Positions 1 to 10,253 of a stretch of DNA of 64,000 bases are shown here, piece by piece. Source of the stretch: Candidatus Liberibacter solanacearum CLso-ZC1 (GTDB lineage Bacteria; Pseudomonadota; Alphaproteobacteria; Rhizobiales; Rhizobiaceae); contig NC_014774.1 of NCBI RefSeq assembly GCF_000183665.1, positions 806,001 to 870,000 of the forward strand, written 5' to 3'. Below the pieces are notes generated by a model that saw only the letters and a list, made by a program, of their open reading frames with translations, was not told the DNA's origin and ran no database searches. The position numbers and the translations under genes are program-made. Each line of letters begins with the position of its first letter. Within the stretch, counting starts at the first letter, position 1.

Positions 1-888
1 GATGTACGAGCTTATCGCCAGAGAATTTTAGACTCCCTGCCCTCACAATGTAATTTTTCCCCTTTAATGACTATATATCTGACAGAGACAACAGATCCAG
101 ATGATGTGGAACAAGGATTTCATTCTGGCTTCATTCAAGCGGTAAAATTATATTTCGCTGGTAGTACAACAAATTCTCATCATGGTATACATAATATTGA
201 TCGTGTAATGCCCGTACTTGAAAGAATGGAAAAAATAGGCATTCCCCTGTGTATTCATGGTGAAATACCCGATTCTAACATTGATATATTTGATCGAGAA
301 TTAGCTTTTATAGATAGAATTTTAGAACCTCTACGTACAAAACTACCAAACTTAAAAATTATTCTTGAGCATATAACAACTTTAAATGGCGTTCAATACG
401 TCGAAAACTCTTCTAATATTGCCGGATCTATTACTGTCCATCATCTCATTATCAATAGAAATGCAATATTTCATAATGGTCTTAATCCACATTATTACTG
501 TCTTCCAGTCCCTAAACGAGAGGAACATCGCCTTGCTCTTCGTAAAGCAGCTGTTTCGGGTAATCCACGATTTTTTCTTGGTACTGATTCTGCCCCCCAT
601 TTAGATTCTTTTAAAGAGTCATCGTCTGGCTGTGCTGGTATTTATACCGCAAAAAATGCTATTAACTGTCTTGCACATGTCTTTGAGGAAGAAAATAAGC
701 TGGAAAACCTAGAAAGTTTTGTCAGTATCAATGGCGCAAAATGGTATGGCGTCTCAATCAATACAGAAAAAATATCCTTAGTACGACGCGAAAAACCCCT
801 TGTTTTTGATAGAAAAATAACAACCTCAATGGGTTCTATTACGATTTTTGATCCAACATTTCCATTACATTGGGAAGTGGTTTATTAA
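1..888 (+). CDS. pyrC: dihydroorotase PyrC, 5' end outside window
   Basis: Dihydroorotase closes carbamoyl-aspartate to dihydroorotate in cytosolic pyrimidine synthesis. The frame is open from base 1, and the codons before the first ATG at 67 still align with the family (AYRQRIL, then FSPLM), so the gene is cut by the window edge rather than starting at 67. The metal-binding and substrate region is visible: KLYFAG with the lysine that is carbamylated in the family, IHGE, EHITT, and the typical FLGTDSAPH segment near the end. The length from the edge and the C-terminal SVNG/YG-like region fit the E. coli type (class II) enzyme. pyrE follows 94 bases downstream on the same strand, so the two may form one pyrimidine unit. 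Confidence 0.95.
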   Translation, partial: DVRAYRQRILDSLPSQCNFSPLMTIYLTETTDPDDVEQGFHSGFIQAVKLYFAGSTTNSHHGIHNIDRVMPVLERMEKIGIPLCIHGEIPDSNIDIFDRELAFIDRILEPLRTKLPNLKIILEHITTLNGVQYVENSSNIAGSITVHHLIINRNAIFHNGLNPHYYCLPVPKREEHRLALRKAAVSGNPRFFLGTDSAPHLDSFKESSSGCAGIYTAKNAINCLAHVFEEENKLENLESFVSINGAKWYGVSINTEKISLVRREKPLVFDRKITTSMGSITIFDPTFPLHWEVVY

Positions 889-982
889 AAAAGAATCAAA
901 ATTAATTTAAAAATGATAGTTTTAAATTTATGCTACCTGAAACAACAAGCGATGTTTGATAATATCATAGAGGATTTTAATA

Positions 983-1678
983 GTGATTTTTAGCGATTTT
1001 CCAGAACCAAAATTTATGGCAGAATTAGTAGCCAAAATGCTCTTTGAAATTAAAGCTGTTAACTTCTCTCCGGAAAAACCCTATCGCCTCACTTCAGGAA
1101 TTGTTAGTCCTGTATATATTGATTGTCGAAAATTAATTTCTTTTGCACGCGTTAGATCAACGATTATGAATTTTGCTACAACAATCGTATTACGAAACAT
1201 AGGATTTGAATCCATTGATATTATCGCTGGTGGAGAGACAGCCGGCATCCCATTTGCAGCATTCTTAGCTGAACGTTTAAGTCTGCCCATGATTTATGTC
1301 AGGAAAAAAACAAAAAATCATGGCCGAAAATCTCAAATTGAAGGACATATTTTTAAAGGAGCTCGTATCCTGATTATAGAGGATTTGATTACTTTAGGAG
1401 GTTCAATGGTTGATTTTGTTCAGGTTATTCGCAAATCTGGTGGTGTCGTTAAAAACGGGATTGGATTATTTTTTTATGATATATTCCCTGATATTACTGT
1501 TCGCCTGCGCGAAAATGATATAAATCTTCACTATCTCGCTACCTGGAACGATATTATGAAAGTAGCAACAAACCTAAAAATATTTAATCAAGATATTTTG
1601 GATGAAGTACAATATTTTCTTGATAATCCAATGATATGGTCGGAAAAAAATGGTGGAATTGGAAAAATAGAAAAATAA
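983..1678 (+). CDS. pyrE: orotate phosphoribosyltransferase PyrE
   Basis: PyrE transfers phosphoribose from PRPP to orotate, making OMP in the step after dihydroorotate oxidation. The protein is 231 residues. It shows the FSPEKPYRLTSGIVSPVYID segment typical of PyrE, the GGETAGIPFAA loop, the YVRKKTKNHG segment and the PRPP loop LIIEDLITLGGS with the acidic pair. A GTG start at 983 is chosen because an AGAGGA ribosome site sits about 9 bases upstream; an internal ATG at 1016 would also keep the conserved part. It follows pyrC with a 94-base gap. Confidence 0.95.
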   Translation: MIFSDFPEPKFMAELVAKMLFEIKAVNFSPEKPYRLTSGIVSPVYIDCRKLISFARVRSTIMNFATTIVLRNIGFESIDIIAGGETAGIPFAAFLAERLSLPMIYVRKKTKNHGRKSQIEGHIFKGARILIIEDLITLGGSMVDFVQVIRKSGGVVKNGIGLFFYDIFPDITVRLRENDINLHYLATWNDIMKVATNLKIFNQDILDEVQYFLDNPMIWSEKNGGIGKIEK

Positions 1679-1760
1679 ACATGATTCTCATATAATGGAA
1701 ATTATACCCAAAATCCTATGGTAAAAATAAAAAAACCTTTTCTCTTTTCAATGAAATACC

Positions 1761-1812
1761 CTACCTTTTCTATTATGAATATGATTTTTTATCACATCAT
1801 TAGAAAAGGTAG
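1761..1812. terminator. 12-bp perfect inverted repeat between convergent genes
   Basis: CTACCTTTTCTA at 1761-1772 pairs perfectly with TAGAAAAGGTAG at 1801-1812 across a 28-base loop. It lies between the ends of pyrE (+) and the LysE-type gene (-). Neither side has a strong T-run, so a shared bidirectional terminator is likely but not certain. Confidence 0.4.
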
Positions 1813-1824
1813 TGGGTTAGTGCT

Positions 1825-2436
1825 TTAAATAGAAACAACAATCTTCCATGCAAGTAACATCAAAACAACCGAAGATATACGATTTTGTATCTTTACGAAA
1901 GAAGGTGAAGTGAAATATTGTCTCAAATAGCTACAAAGAATGGAGTAGAACAGAAGAACAATAGTATCAATACCTGCCATAGTGCATGATAAAATAAATG
2001 ATTGCGGCAGTATAGAATGCTCCATATTAAGATATGAAGGAACCATCGCTATAAAAAATGCCCATGCTTTTCCGTTCGTAATATCTGTAACGAAGCCTTT
2101 AATAAAACGATGCGATACACTAGCAAGAGGAATCTGGTCTACAGGCAGATCATTAAAAGGAGAAGTCCATGCGCTCCAGGCAGTATAGATGAGCCAAGCC
2201 ACTCCGACAAATTTAATGACCAACATCGTATTTGTTAAATTGGCGAGAGCTTTTGCTCCTAAAGTAACTGAAAACATAAGAACCAATACTGCAATTTCTT
2301 GACCTAAGATCATCACTCTTGTTGGTTTCCATCCATGCTGCAGAGAGTGATTGATTGTGAGAATACACCCTGCCCCAGGAGCACTGGTTAAGAGGAGAGT
2401 AAAAATTGCAAAAGATATCCATGTTTGAAGATCCAT
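1825..2436 (-). CDS. LysE/RhtB-family amino-acid exporter
   Basis: A 203-residue inner-membrane protein with about six hydrophobic segments. The start MDLQTWISFAIFTLLLTSAPG and the following G...GW motif, the first-helix P-G pair and the GxA repeats match the LysE/RhtB exporter family, which pumps amino acids or their analogues out of the cell. The ATG at 2436 has an AAGGA site about 7 bases upstream. It stands alone, convergent to pyrE. The substrate cannot be told from sequence. Confidence 0.85.
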   Translation of the reverse strand: MDLQTWISFAIFTLLLTSAPGAGCILTINHSLQHGWKPTRVMILGQEIAVLVLMFSVTLGAKALANLTNTMLVIKFVGVAWLIYTAWSAWTSPFNDLPVDQIPLASVSHRFIKGFVTDITNGKAWAFFIAMVPSYLNMEHSILPQSFILSCTMAGIDTIVLLFYSILCSYLRQYFTSPSFVKIQNRISSVVLMLLAWKIVVSI

Positions 2437-2747
2437 AGCTTTTTCCTTTTTTTTAAATACGTTATGTTGGCTCTTTGTAATTAACAGCGGAAAAATTACC
2501 GCTATTGTTAAAAATAAAGAGGCAATAACAAATCGTATATATGATTAATGAAGAATTGCTACAACAACATCCCCTATAAGTGGTATAAAGAGTACTTACA
2601 AGAGCAATTAGGGAATTTTTTAAAAAATAATTTAAAAATATAGTTAAAATAATTGAATATTAGCTTCAACACAATAAATATTTTATTATTTTTACATCCT
2701 ATAACAGAAGAAGAGCACACAACAGACTATTCAGAAGTGTAGATTAT
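2437..2747. other. intergenic region, no gene seen
   Basis: About 310 bases of AT-rich DNA between gatB and the LysE-type gene, both leftward. It should hold the exporter promoter and the end of the gat transcript. I see no open frame with a ribosome site and no clear terminator hairpin. Confidence 0.5.
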
Positions 2748-4247
2748 CTATTTTATTCCTAATTTATCTTTTACTATTTTTTGAACAATACCAGGATTAG
2801 CTTTTCCACCAGTATTTTTCATAACCTGCCCAACAAACCATCCAACTAAATTGGGTTTAATGGCTACACGAGCCACATTACTTGGATTAGAGTTAATAAC
2901 TTCATCAACCGCAAGTTCAATAGCAGAGATGTTTGTGACTTGACGCAACCCAAGATCGTCTACGATTTGCTTAGGATGACCTCCCTTTTCCCACAATATA
3001 TTGAAAATATCTTTTGCTATTTTCCCTGATATAGTTCCATCAATAATTAAATCTATTAATTCCCCTAATTGATCAGGAGAAATGGGCGTGTCTTCTATGT
3101 TTTTTGCTGATTTATTCAATCCTCCTAAAAGATCATTAATAACCCAATTGGCTGCAATCTTTTTATCACGATTGACTGCTAATTTTTCAAAATAATCTGC
3201 AATTGATTTATCAGATACTAAAACAGAAGCATCATAGAGAGAAATACCAAACTCAGTAATAAAACGCTCTCTTTTTGCATCTGGCAGCTCAGGAAGTTGT
3301 TTCTTAATCTCACGAATAAAATCTTCATCAATTTCCAAAGGAAGTAAATCTGGATCAGCGAAATAACGATAATCATGCGCATCTTCTTTAGTACGCAACG
3401 AACGTGTTTCATTTTTTGAATGATCAAATAAACGAGTTTCTTGTATAATATGCCCTCCATCTTCAAGGATGGCAATCTGACGACGTGCTTCATATTCTAT
3501 AGCTTGACCTAAAAAACGAATAGAATTTACATTTTTAACTTCACAGCGCGTACCGAAAGAATCACCAGGACGACAAACAGAAATGTTCACATCAGCGCGC
3601 ATTGAACCTTCTTCCATATTCCCATCACAAGTTCCTAAATAACGCAGTATAGTGCGTAATTTTGTCAGAAAAGCTTTTGCTTCAAGTGAAGAACGCATAT
3701 CTGGATTGGTCACTATTTCCATTAGTGCTATTCCAGAACGGTTTAAATCAATACAAGATACAGATGCATACTGATCATGAATAGATTTTCCTGCATCTTG
3801 TTCGAGGTGAATACGCTCAATTCCCACTTCTATTGTTCTAAATTGACCAGATTTATCCGGACCAAGAGAAACAGAAACTTTGCCCTCCCCTACAATAGGT
3901 TCATTGTGCTGTGAAATTTGATATCCTTGAGGGAGATCTGGATAAAAATAATTTTTCCGCGCAAACACAGAGTATTGATTAATATGAGCATTAAAACTAA
4001 GACCCGTCATAACGGCTTGTCGAACACAATCACTATTTAATATTGGCAACATGCCTGGCATTGCTGCATCAAAAAAACTAACCTGCGTATTAGGAGCAGC
4101 TCCAAAGTCAACCGATGCACCGGAAAATAACTTTGATCGAACAGATAATTGTGCATGTACCTCCATACCAATGACGACTTCCCAATCACCTGTTGCGCCA
4201 GATATGAAAGACCCTGAGGGAGAGACATGATTATCAACCGAGACCAT
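2748..4247 (-). CDS. gatB: Asp/Glu-tRNA amidotransferase subunit B
   Basis: GatB (499 residues) binds the mischarged Glu-tRNA(Gln) or Asp-tRNA(Asn) and activates it for transamidation with ammonia from GatA. The family signature [13 protein letters not shown] stands near residue 23 and the [14 protein letters not shown] loop follows. The middle has [14 protein letters not shown] and the [10 protein letters not shown] segment, and the C-terminal YqeY-like tail ends in [10 protein letters not shown]. The ATG at 4247 has an AAAGG site. It is third in the leftward order gatC-gatA-gatB; the gap from gatA is 168 bases, wide for an operon. Confidence 0.97.
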   Translation of the reverse strand: MVSVDNHVSPSGSFISGATGDWEVVIGMEVHAQLSVRSKLFSGASVDFGAAPNTQVSFFDAAMPGMLPILNSDCVRQAVMTGLSFNAHINQYSVFARKNYFYPDLPQGYQISQHNEPIVGEGKVSVSLGPDKSGQFRTIEVGIERIHLEQDAGKSIHDQYASVSCIDLNRSGIALMEIVTNPDMRSSLEAKAFLTKLRTILRYLGTCDGNMEEGSMRADVNISVCRPGDSFGTRCEVKNVNSIRFLGQAIEYEARRQIAILEDGGHIIQETRLFDHSKNETRSLRTKEDAHDYRYFADPDLLPLEIDEDFIREIKKQLPELPDAKRERFITEFGISLYDASVLVSDKSIADYFEKLAVNRDKKIAANWVINDLLGGLNKSAKNIEDTPISPDQLGELIDLIIDGTISGKIAKDIFNILWEKGGHPKQIVDDLGLRQVTNISAIELAVDEVINSNPSNVARVAIKPNLVGWFVGQVMKNTGGKANPGIVQKIVKDKLGIK

Positions 4248-4415
4248 AATAAACCTTTAAAAAAGAAATGATTGCAAAACAACTAAAAAAGCAAAACCAC
4301 GACTTATAAGCCATCCTAAATTTTTTATACCATCCTTCAATAAGAAAAGACGTTTGCTCTATAAAAAAAACCTTATTCCCATAAAACACCGACTAAAAGT
4401 CACGCTTATTACTAC

Positions 4416-5894
4416 TTACCATTTGTGAGGCCGAAAGTACCCTGCCTCCTTTTCTATAATTTGCCCAACACTAAAGAGCATTTCTTCACGGAATGGTTGT
4501 CCTATTAACTGTAAACCGAGGGGCATTTTTCTATCACATAAAGCAGCAGGAACAGAAATAGCAGGTAATCCAGCCATGTTAGTAGCAACGGTAAAAACAT
4601 CGTTATAGATATGCCCCATAGAGCCAGAATTATTTTCTTCTTTTCCAAGGGGAAAAGCCGATGTTGGTGTAGTGGGAGTAAGAATAACATCGACTCCTTG
4701 CTTAAATACTTCAGTAAAATCACGTTTAATAAGAGTACGAATTTTACGAGCTCGTAAATAATGCGAATCGTGACAATGGGAAGAAAGAACATAAGTTCCA
4801 ATCATAATACGATGTTTGGCTTCTTTACCAAATCCAACGGAACGAGTCTTCTCATACATGTCGACAATGTCTTTTCCTGCCACACGCAAACCATAACGAA
4901 CACCATCATAACGAGCAAGATTAGAAGAAGCTTCTGCTGGGGCAATAATATAATAAGCAGGCAGAGCATACTGAGTATGTGGCAAAGAGATATCAACAAT
5001 TTTTGCACCAGCATCTTTGAGCCAAGCAATGCCTTGTTTCCATGTTTTTTCAATTGTAGGAGAAAGATGATCAAGGCGATATTCTTTGGGAATACCTACT
5101 GTTATCCCTTTAATAGAACGCCCAATTGATAATTCATAATCAGGAACAGGCAAATCAACACAGGTTGAATCACGATTATCATATCCTGCAATCGCTTTTA
5201 ATAAAATGGCTGCATCTCTCACAGAACGAGTAATGACTCCGGCTTGATCTAAAGAGGGTGCAAAAGAAATAATACCCAGACGAGAACATCTCCCATACGT
5301 TGGTTTCATTCCAACTGTTCCGGTAAAAGATGCTGGTTGACGAATAGATCCTCCCGTATCTGTCCCTATGGAAGCAGCACATAAAAATCCAGAAACAGCG
5401 GCTGAAGATCCTCCTGAAGATCCTCCAGGGGTGAATTTTTCGGTAGAATTCACAGCTCTCCAAGGAGAAACAACAGGCCCGTAATAGGAAGTTTCATTAG
5501 AAGATCCCATAGCAAACTCATCCATATTGAGTTTGCCAAGCATGATGGCACCATTATCCCATAATTTTTGCGTAACCGTCGATTCATATTCAGGTTTAAA
5601 TCCATCAAGAATATGACTACACGCCTGTGTATGAATACCTTTAGTGGCAAAGCAATCTTTAACTCCGATAGGGATTCCTTCTAAATCTCTTAGGTTACCA
5701 CTTGCAATTCGCTCATCAGACTTCATTGCAAAGGCACGTGCTTTTTGTGCAACTATTTCTACATATGCATTCATCTTACTATTATAATCTTCAATAGCTT
5801 GAATATGTGCATCAATGAGTTCTACGGCAGAAATATCCTTGTTTTTTAGTCGATCTCTAGATTCTGAGAGACTCATACAGTTTAATGCTGACAT
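4416..5894 (-). CDS. gatA: Asp/Glu-tRNA amidotransferase subunit A
   Basis: GatA (492 residues) is the amidase subunit that frees ammonia from glutamine. The Ser-cisSer-Lys triad is complete: lysine in [10 protein letters not shown], the Gly/Ser-rich [11 protein letters not shown] core, and serine in [11 protein letters not shown]. The C-terminal LPAISVPA and [10 protein letters not shown] segments match the family. It starts at an ATG with an AGAGG site. It lies 53 bases after gatC. In alphaproteobacteria this complex makes Gln-tRNA and/or Asn-tRNA indirectly. Confidence 0.97.
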   Translation of the reverse strand: MSALNCMSLSESRDRLKNKDISAVELIDAHIQAIEDYNSKMNAYVEIVAQKARAFAMKSDERIASGNLRDLEGIPIGVKDCFATKGIHTQACSHILDGFKPEYESTVTQKLWDNGAIMLGKLNMDEFAMGSSNETSYYGPVVSPWRAVNSTEKFTPGGSSGGSSAAVSGFLCAASIGTDTGGSIRQPASFTGTVGMKPTYGRCSRLGIISFAPSLDQAGVITRSVRDAAILLKAIAGYDNRDSTCVDLPVPDYELSIGRSIKGITVGIPKEYRLDHLSPTIEKTWKQGIAWLKDAGAKIVDISLPHTQYALPAYYIIAPAEASSNLARYDGVRYGLRVAGKDIVDMYEKTRSVGFGKEAKHRIMIGTYVLSSHCHDSHYLRARKIRTLIKRDFTEVFKQGVDVILTPTTPTSAFPLGKEENNSGSMGHIYNDVFTVATNMAGLPAISVPAALCDRKMPLGLQLIGQPFREEMLFSVGQIIEKEAGYFRPHKW

Positions 5895-5947
5895 TTAAAA
5901 AAAGCCTCTATTAAAATTAACCTATAAAAGTGCCATTACGCCTTTCA

Positions 5948-6235
5948 TTACTCTACAATCTTAGGGACAAGAAAAAAATTATTCTCAACATGGGGAGCAT
6001 TGGATAGTATAGAATCCACTTTACCGCCATCACAAACTATATCAGGACGCAATACCATTTTCATGGGAAGAACAGACGTCATAGGTTCTACACCATCAAC
6101 ATTGACTTCTGAAATCTTATTTAAAACACTCAAGGTTTGGTTAAAGCGTGATAAAAGCAACGGAATATCTTCTTCCTCTATCAATATACGAGAAAGATGG
6201 GCAATACGCTTGACATCCACTACATCCATTACCAT
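5948..6235 (-). CDS. gatC: Asp/Glu-tRNA amidotransferase subunit C
   Basis: GatC (95 residues) wraps around GatA and stabilises the A-B complex. The sequence has the family pattern: an N-terminal helix VKRIAHLSRILIEEEDI, then LNKISEVNVDGVEPM, LRPD, and the C-terminal NAPHVENNFFLVPKIVE tail. The ATG at 6235 has GAGGAG about 11 bases upstream. It is the first gene of gatCAB, and the 300 bases to its right are shared with the divergent ruvX gene and must carry both promoters. Confidence 0.95.
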   Translation of the reverse strand: MVMDVVDVKRIAHLSRILIEEEDIPLLLSRFNQTLSVLNKISEVNVDGVEPMTSVLPMKMVLRPDIVCDGGKVDSILSNAPHVENNFFLVPKIVE

Positions 6236-6534
6236 CTCACAAACTCCTCATCTCAAATGTCCTATAATTCTACTGAATGATTTTCTCTTAATATGAAAAT
6301 ACCTTGCTAAACCGAAATTAAAGATAATACTAACAGAGATCAGCACTTATCTCCAAAAGAAAAAAGCGATAGTTGCAAAAAAACCATAAATAAATTCTAC
6401 TTACCATAGACGAAAAATGTCATTATAACTTCAGGGATATTGATTAATCATTGAAAACACGACAAGTACGTAATGTTTCATTATTTTACTCAATAATCTT
6501 CTAAAACACTATAGCGAAGAAAGCGACAATTTAC

Positions 6535-7038
6535 ATGTCAATACTTCTTATCGAAGACTTGGTCAAGTCTCTTAAACCTAATCAACCTATAGCATCAATC
6601 GATTTAGGAACAAAGAAGATTGGCATTGCTATTTCTGATCTCGGTAGACGTTTTGCTCATCCTCGTCCATTTCTTATCAGAAAAAAAATTACGCAAACTG
6701 CTTTAGAATTACTTTCTTTTGCTACAACAGAAAATATTGCGGCTTTTGTCATTGGATTACCATTGAATATGAATGGTTCCGAAGGTCCACGTGTACAATC
6801 TACCCGTGCTTTTGTACAAAATATGATTGATAGAGAAATTAACGTGCCTTTTATTTTTTGGGATGAGCGACTTACAACAGTGTCGGCACAACAGATCTTG
6901 ATAGATATGGATGTATCAAGGAAAAAACGCGCTCAAAAAGTTGATTCAATCGCTGCATCTTTAATTTTACAAGAAGTTCTGGATAGAATTTCTTCTTTAA
7001 AAAGCAGCGAAGACAAAAAAATGATCCCTAGCCTATAA
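6535..7038 (+). CDS. ruvX: RuvX/YqgF-type Holliday-junction resolvase fold nuclease
   Basis: 167 residues of the YqgF family, an RNase H-like fold used in 16S rRNA 5' maturation and possibly in Holliday-junction processing. Visible are the [15 protein letters not shown] motif with the first catalytic Asp, [15 protein letters not shown], the FWDERLTT motif, and the closing [11 protein letters not shown] segment with the last acidic residue. It is divergent from gatC, with an AAGAAAG site before the ATG. A terminator hairpin overlaps its stop codon. Confidence 0.92.
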   Translation: MSILLIEDLVKSLKPNQPIASIDLGTKKIGIAISDLGRRFAHPRPFLIRKKITQTALELLSFATTENIAAFVIGLPLNMNGSEGPRVQSTRAFVQNMIDREINVPFIFWDERLTTVSAQQILIDMDVSRKKRAQKVDSIAASLILQEVLDRISSLKSSEDKKMIPSL

Positions 7039-7067
7039 ATAATAAAGACTAAGGATCATAATTTTTT
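7021..7067 (+). terminator. rho-independent terminator of ruvX
   Basis: ATGATCCCTAG at 7021-7031 pairs with CTAAGGATCAT at 7049-7059 with one mismatch, followed by six T residues at 7062-7067. The hairpin starts inside the last codons of ruvX. Confidence 0.7.
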
Positions 7068-7134
7068 ATTGATAAATTCATCAACAAGTCGAATTCTTTT
7101 ATTATTTTATAATAGAATATTGGTTATGATGGCA

Positions 7135-7824
7135 TTAGAATCGTAAAGAAAGACCATAAACAATACGTCCAGTTTTAGCGTTGCTTAAAGTCATCGCACT
7201 ATTAATCGAATCAACGATACGATATTCAGCGTGCATAGATAACATGCTAGCAAGTTTCTTTTCAATACCAACAGCGTATACTTGATCCAACTTAGTTAAA
7301 TCTAATTTTAAGACATCAGCTACACTTTTCAACGATGATACATCTCTTAAACGCACTCCTACTGCTCCATAAATAACAGTATTTTGGAAAAGAGAGGAAT
7401 TTGCATTATCAAATGTAAAACCGCTCCGTAGCATAAGAGATATTGCTGAGTTCTGAAAAGCTGCATTAACTATTTGACCATTCGTAAAATGATTTTCATA
7501 TCCAATAGAAGCACCATAAACGAGAGTTCCCTCTTGAGAATCAAAACCAAACGTAAACTTATTTAAAGCAGCGTGAACGCTTCTATCTCTGATGATACCA
7601 ACTGAATCCTTACCAACCAAAGCGGCATTAGCCATATCTACAGAAATATAGCTTCCTTTCCATTTTGGTATAGATGATTGATAATTTAATGCAGGAGGAT
7701 AATACTCATAAGAGTTATTTGCTGCCATCGCACTAGATGAAAAAAAGCCTAAAAACAAGCTACTATACAGTAACTTAGAAAATATTCTTGCAGATTTTCT
7801 ATGGTCTTTTTTTACACAATTCAT
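7135..7824 (-). CDS. outer-membrane beta-barrel protein, Omp25/31-like
   Basis: Read from the ATG at 7824 (GGAGA site 9 bases upstream) the protein is 229 residues. A lysine/arginine-rich start and a hydrophobic stretch end in SSSAMA, a signal-peptidase I site. The mature part has alternating beta strands and ends in VYGLSLRF, with a C-terminal phenylalanine as needed for BAM-mediated insertion. It resembles the small 8-stranded barrel porin/Omp25-Omp31 group of Rhizobiales, but divergence is high and the exact role (permeability, adhesion) is unknown. It is convergent with ruvX. A possible relative survives only as a C-terminal fragment near 44.2 kb. Confidence 0.7.
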   Translation of the reverse strand: MNCVKKDHRKSARIFSKLLYSSLFLGFFSSSAMAANNSYEYYPPALNYQSSIPKWKGSYISVDMANAALVGKDSVGIIRDRSVHAALNKFTFGFDSQEGTLVYGASIGYENHFTNGQIVNAAFQNSAISLMLRSGFTFDNANSSLFQNTVIYGAVGVRLRDVSSLKSVADVLKLDLTKLDQVYAVGIEKKLASMLSMHAEYRIVDSINSAMTLSNAKTGRIVYGLSLRF

Positions 7825-8347
7825 AAAACTGTCTCCGTAAATATTTTTCACCAAAGTTCAATAATAGTAAACTTAAAATTATCGACATCAAATATTGAAA
7901 TTATCCTACTATAAAATATAAAATAGTAATAGTTGTTTTTAGTGTCATAGTTAAACAATCTATAAATTATTATTAAAGAATAATTTAGATTAAGTTGTTG
8001 TAAATAATTATTTTAATAGCTTTTTATAATAAATATATTTGCAAATAATAGAGAATAAAAAAGCTTATTTTTTAATAATAAATTATAATAATACTTAAAA
8101 TATATTGCAATAATAGTAATTATTATATACAATATTAGATATCATCATTCCTCATTATATAACCAAAAAAACATATTATCCCCTCCTTTTCAGGAAGGGA
8201 TTTTTTTAATTTTATACGATACAAAATATAGAAAATCAATACGAATCACAATTATATTTGTATGTTAAAATCATTAAAATATTTTTTTGTAAAAGCGTAC
8301 TTTAATTCTATATTGAAATATTTATTTTATTACGAATGATGAATAAA
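7825..8347. other. AT-rich gap at the left edge of the prophage
   Basis: About 520 bases, extremely AT-rich. It holds the promoter of the barrel protein and one strong rightward terminator (8178-8207). No open frame was found. It is the probable place of the left prophage junction, but I found no direct repeat shared with the right side. Confidence 0.5.
8178..8207 (+). terminator. strong rightward terminator without an obvious gene
   Basis: ATCCCCTCC at 8178-8186 pairs with GGAAGGGAT at 8193-8201 with one mismatch, followed by a run of T up to 8207. Its orientation is rightward, but no rightward gene lies between 7860 and this point, so it may end an unseen short transcript. Confidence 0.65.
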
Positions 8348-8764
8348 TTATTTTGATATAGTCATTGTAGAATTTTCTTCTTTCAACGAGGGATCAGAAA
8401 GTTTGTCTTGTGAAGAAAATGATTTAGAAATGAGAATATTAGTCATTTTTTGATCATCGATATTAAGATAATTCAAAGCATCAGGATTAGTGGAGCGAAG
8501 GTAATCTTGTGCTGATTCTAATACTTCAGACGTCAAAGAAGAAGATTTAAATTTTGCCATCGCAAATTTTAAGGCATTACTTGCCGCTAAATGTAAGCTA
8601 TTACGGAACATATTTTCTATTTCTAATTGCTTTCCTGATTCCGTTAATCTCAACAAACCTTTTAAGGGCATCACCACACCATTAACGAATACAGGGATAA
8701 TAAGAGAAACGACTAATATAACAACAGGTTGAAATATTTCCACTAAATTGACGATATAATTCAT
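8348..8764 (-). CDS. holin-like small membrane protein of the prophage
   Basis: 138 residues. The first 30 form one hydrophobic segment (VVILVVSLIIPVFVNGVV). A long helical part follows with ANALKFAMAKF, ESAQDYLRSTNPDALNYLNI and a polar Ser/Lys-rich tail. This layout (one N-terminal anchor, cytoplasmic helix, 120-140 residues) resembles LL-H-type phage holins, which make membrane lesions for lysis, but the match is by layout, not by a firm motif. It has an AAAGG site before its ATG and is the last gene of the leftward late operon, separated from the fibre gene by a terminator hairpin. Confidence 0.45.
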   Translation of the reverse strand: MNYIVNLVEIFQPVVILVVSLIIPVFVNGVVMPLKGLLRLTESGKQLEIENMFRNSLHLAASNALKFAMAKFKSSSLTSEVLESAQDYLRSTNPDALNYLNIDDQKMTNILISKSFSSQDKLSDPSLKEENSTMTISK

Positions 8765-8921
8765 TCGATAACCTTTCTTATAATATAATAATGTTTTCTT
8801 GATACTGAATACTGTGTCCTTTTAAAATTATTTTATTATGGGACACATCACTCTCTATGAATGAAATATCCCCCTAAAATTAATTGATTTATTTTCTTGA
8901 AAAAGAATTTTTAAAAAGGAT

Positions 8922-8966
8922 TCTATCGTCAGAAAATGCAAAAAACATGTACTTACTGACGATAGA
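8922..8966 (-). terminator. terminator hairpin after the tail-fibre gene
   Basis: TCTATCGTCAG at 8922-8932 and CTGACGATAGA at 8956-8966 form an 11-bp perfect stem. Read leftward it is followed by a T-rich stretch (AATCCTTTTTAAAAATTC). It lies directly after the stop of the fibre gene. Confidence 0.6.
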
Positions 8967-8999
8967 TCAAAGAAAAAGTAATCATTAATAAGAATAATT

Positions 9000-10082
9000 C
9001 TAATCTTTTTGTTGATGAATACGACGACGTAATTCCTTCACTTCCGCAGAAAGTTCTTGTATCGCCTTGCAAAGATAAGGCAGAATCACAGAAGGATTAG
9101 GCGATAAATAATCCCCGATTTTATCAACTAATATATCGTTGATTTCTTGTAAATTATTTGCTGAAAAGCCAATAGGATATCGCAACGAAGAATCCATCCC
9201 ACTGGAAGGAAGATAGCTAAAATCAATAAATTTAAACTTCTCAATAAGATCTAGGGAAGAAGCAGATGATTTCCCATGAATCTCTTTTAAGCGTTCGTCA
9301 GAGATAAAATAGTTACATCCTACTGCACCCATATCTGTATCAAAATGAATATATCCCTGAGAGCGCTCCATATTTAAGACGGTAGTTTTTTTGATATATT
9401 GTTTAGGTATTAAATCTATCGCAAGATTAGCTGTATATTGAGCTGAATCAATTCCTTGCCACATCGTTTTATTGCGTGGATGGCAAAAGATATCCCCATC
9501 ATTCATAAATTCGGCAATTTTATTGGTATTATTATAAAATTTTGCCCCATTTTTAAAAATAGCCTTATGCAATTCTTCATTATTTTTACAGGCAAACAAT
9601 TCTCTTACAAAGGAAGAAAGAGGAGTAGAGGCATATTTATTGGAATCAGCCGTATACACAATATGATTTGCTTTCTCAGCATGAGAGACTAAACTTTGCA
9701 AAGCAAGAGGAGCTAATTGAGATGTCCAAACTACTCCTTGTAGTTGCTGATCAACCTGTAACAAAAGATTCTTTCCATTCCATCCCAAATAGATTTTATT
9801 ATCTAGTTGTCCTTTCCCCCCTCCCTGTTGAATAGGATAAAAAGGCAATAAAGTTGCAATAATTTTACCCTTTGTAAGATTGTTTGCATCATCCATGCCT
9901 AAATTAATACGCGCTTGAGAAGCATTGGCAGCTCCCGTTCCTCCAGCACAAATAGGACGAGGTTGATTATTATCTAATGCCAAATCTTCTAGTAAATTAT
10001 TATAGGCGCTACTACTAATATTACTGTTAGGATAAGCTTTGGATCCCGATGGAATAATATAAACTTCTTTGATACGAGGCAT
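9000..10082 (-). CDS. phage tail-fibre protein with C-terminal S74 chaperone domain
   Basis: 360 residues. The start and middle (GGTGAANASQARINLGM, then GWNGKNLLLQVDQQ) are typical of phage tail-fibre proteins. From about residue 258 the motif SDERLKEI begins an intramolecular chaperone (peptidase S74) domain, which trimerises fibres and then cuts itself off at the serine of SDERLK. The end is a coiled coil (IQELSAEVKELRRRIHQQ). The ATG at 10082 has AAGGA about 8 bases upstream. It is downstream of a second S74-type protein. It probably forms the receptor-binding fibre. Confidence 0.8.
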   Translation of the reverse strand: MPRIKEVYIIPSGSKAYPNSNISSSAYNNLLEDLALDNNQPRPICAGGTGAANASQARINLGMDDANNLTKGKIIATLLPFYPIQQGGGKGQLDNKIYLGWNGKNLLLQVDQQLQGVVWTSQLAPLALQSLVSHAEKANHIVYTADSNKYASTPLSSFVRELFACKNNEELHKAIFKNGAKFYNNTNKIAEFMNDGDIFCHPRNKTMWQGIDSAQYTANLAIDLIPKQYIKKTTVLNMERSQGYIHFDTDMGAVGCNYFISDERLKEIHGKSSASSLDLIEKFKFIDFSYLPSSGMDSSLRYPIGFSANNLQEINDILVDKIGDYLSPNPSVILPYLCKAIQELSAEVKELRRRIHQQKD

Positions 10083-10253
10083 GGATATTTCCTTTTGAAA
10101 AAAATGGAAATTAAAATAAAAAATAGAAAATATTTTTTGATGACAGTGGTGAAGAAAAGAAGCTAAAAAAAATAGGCTTGATAGCGAAAAAAAATAATCT
10201 TTTGTCGTAGCAGTTATGATAAAAAAAATGCCATCAATCTTATGGAGAGCAGA

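Noticed and set aside
386..604. 72-codon frame inside pyrC
   Set aside because: It is a shadow frame; the pyrC translation over the same bases matches dihydroorotase without gaps.
4761..5129. 122-codon rightward frame opposite gatA
   Set aside because: Antisense to the conserved gatA sequence, with no ribosome site and unlikely composition.
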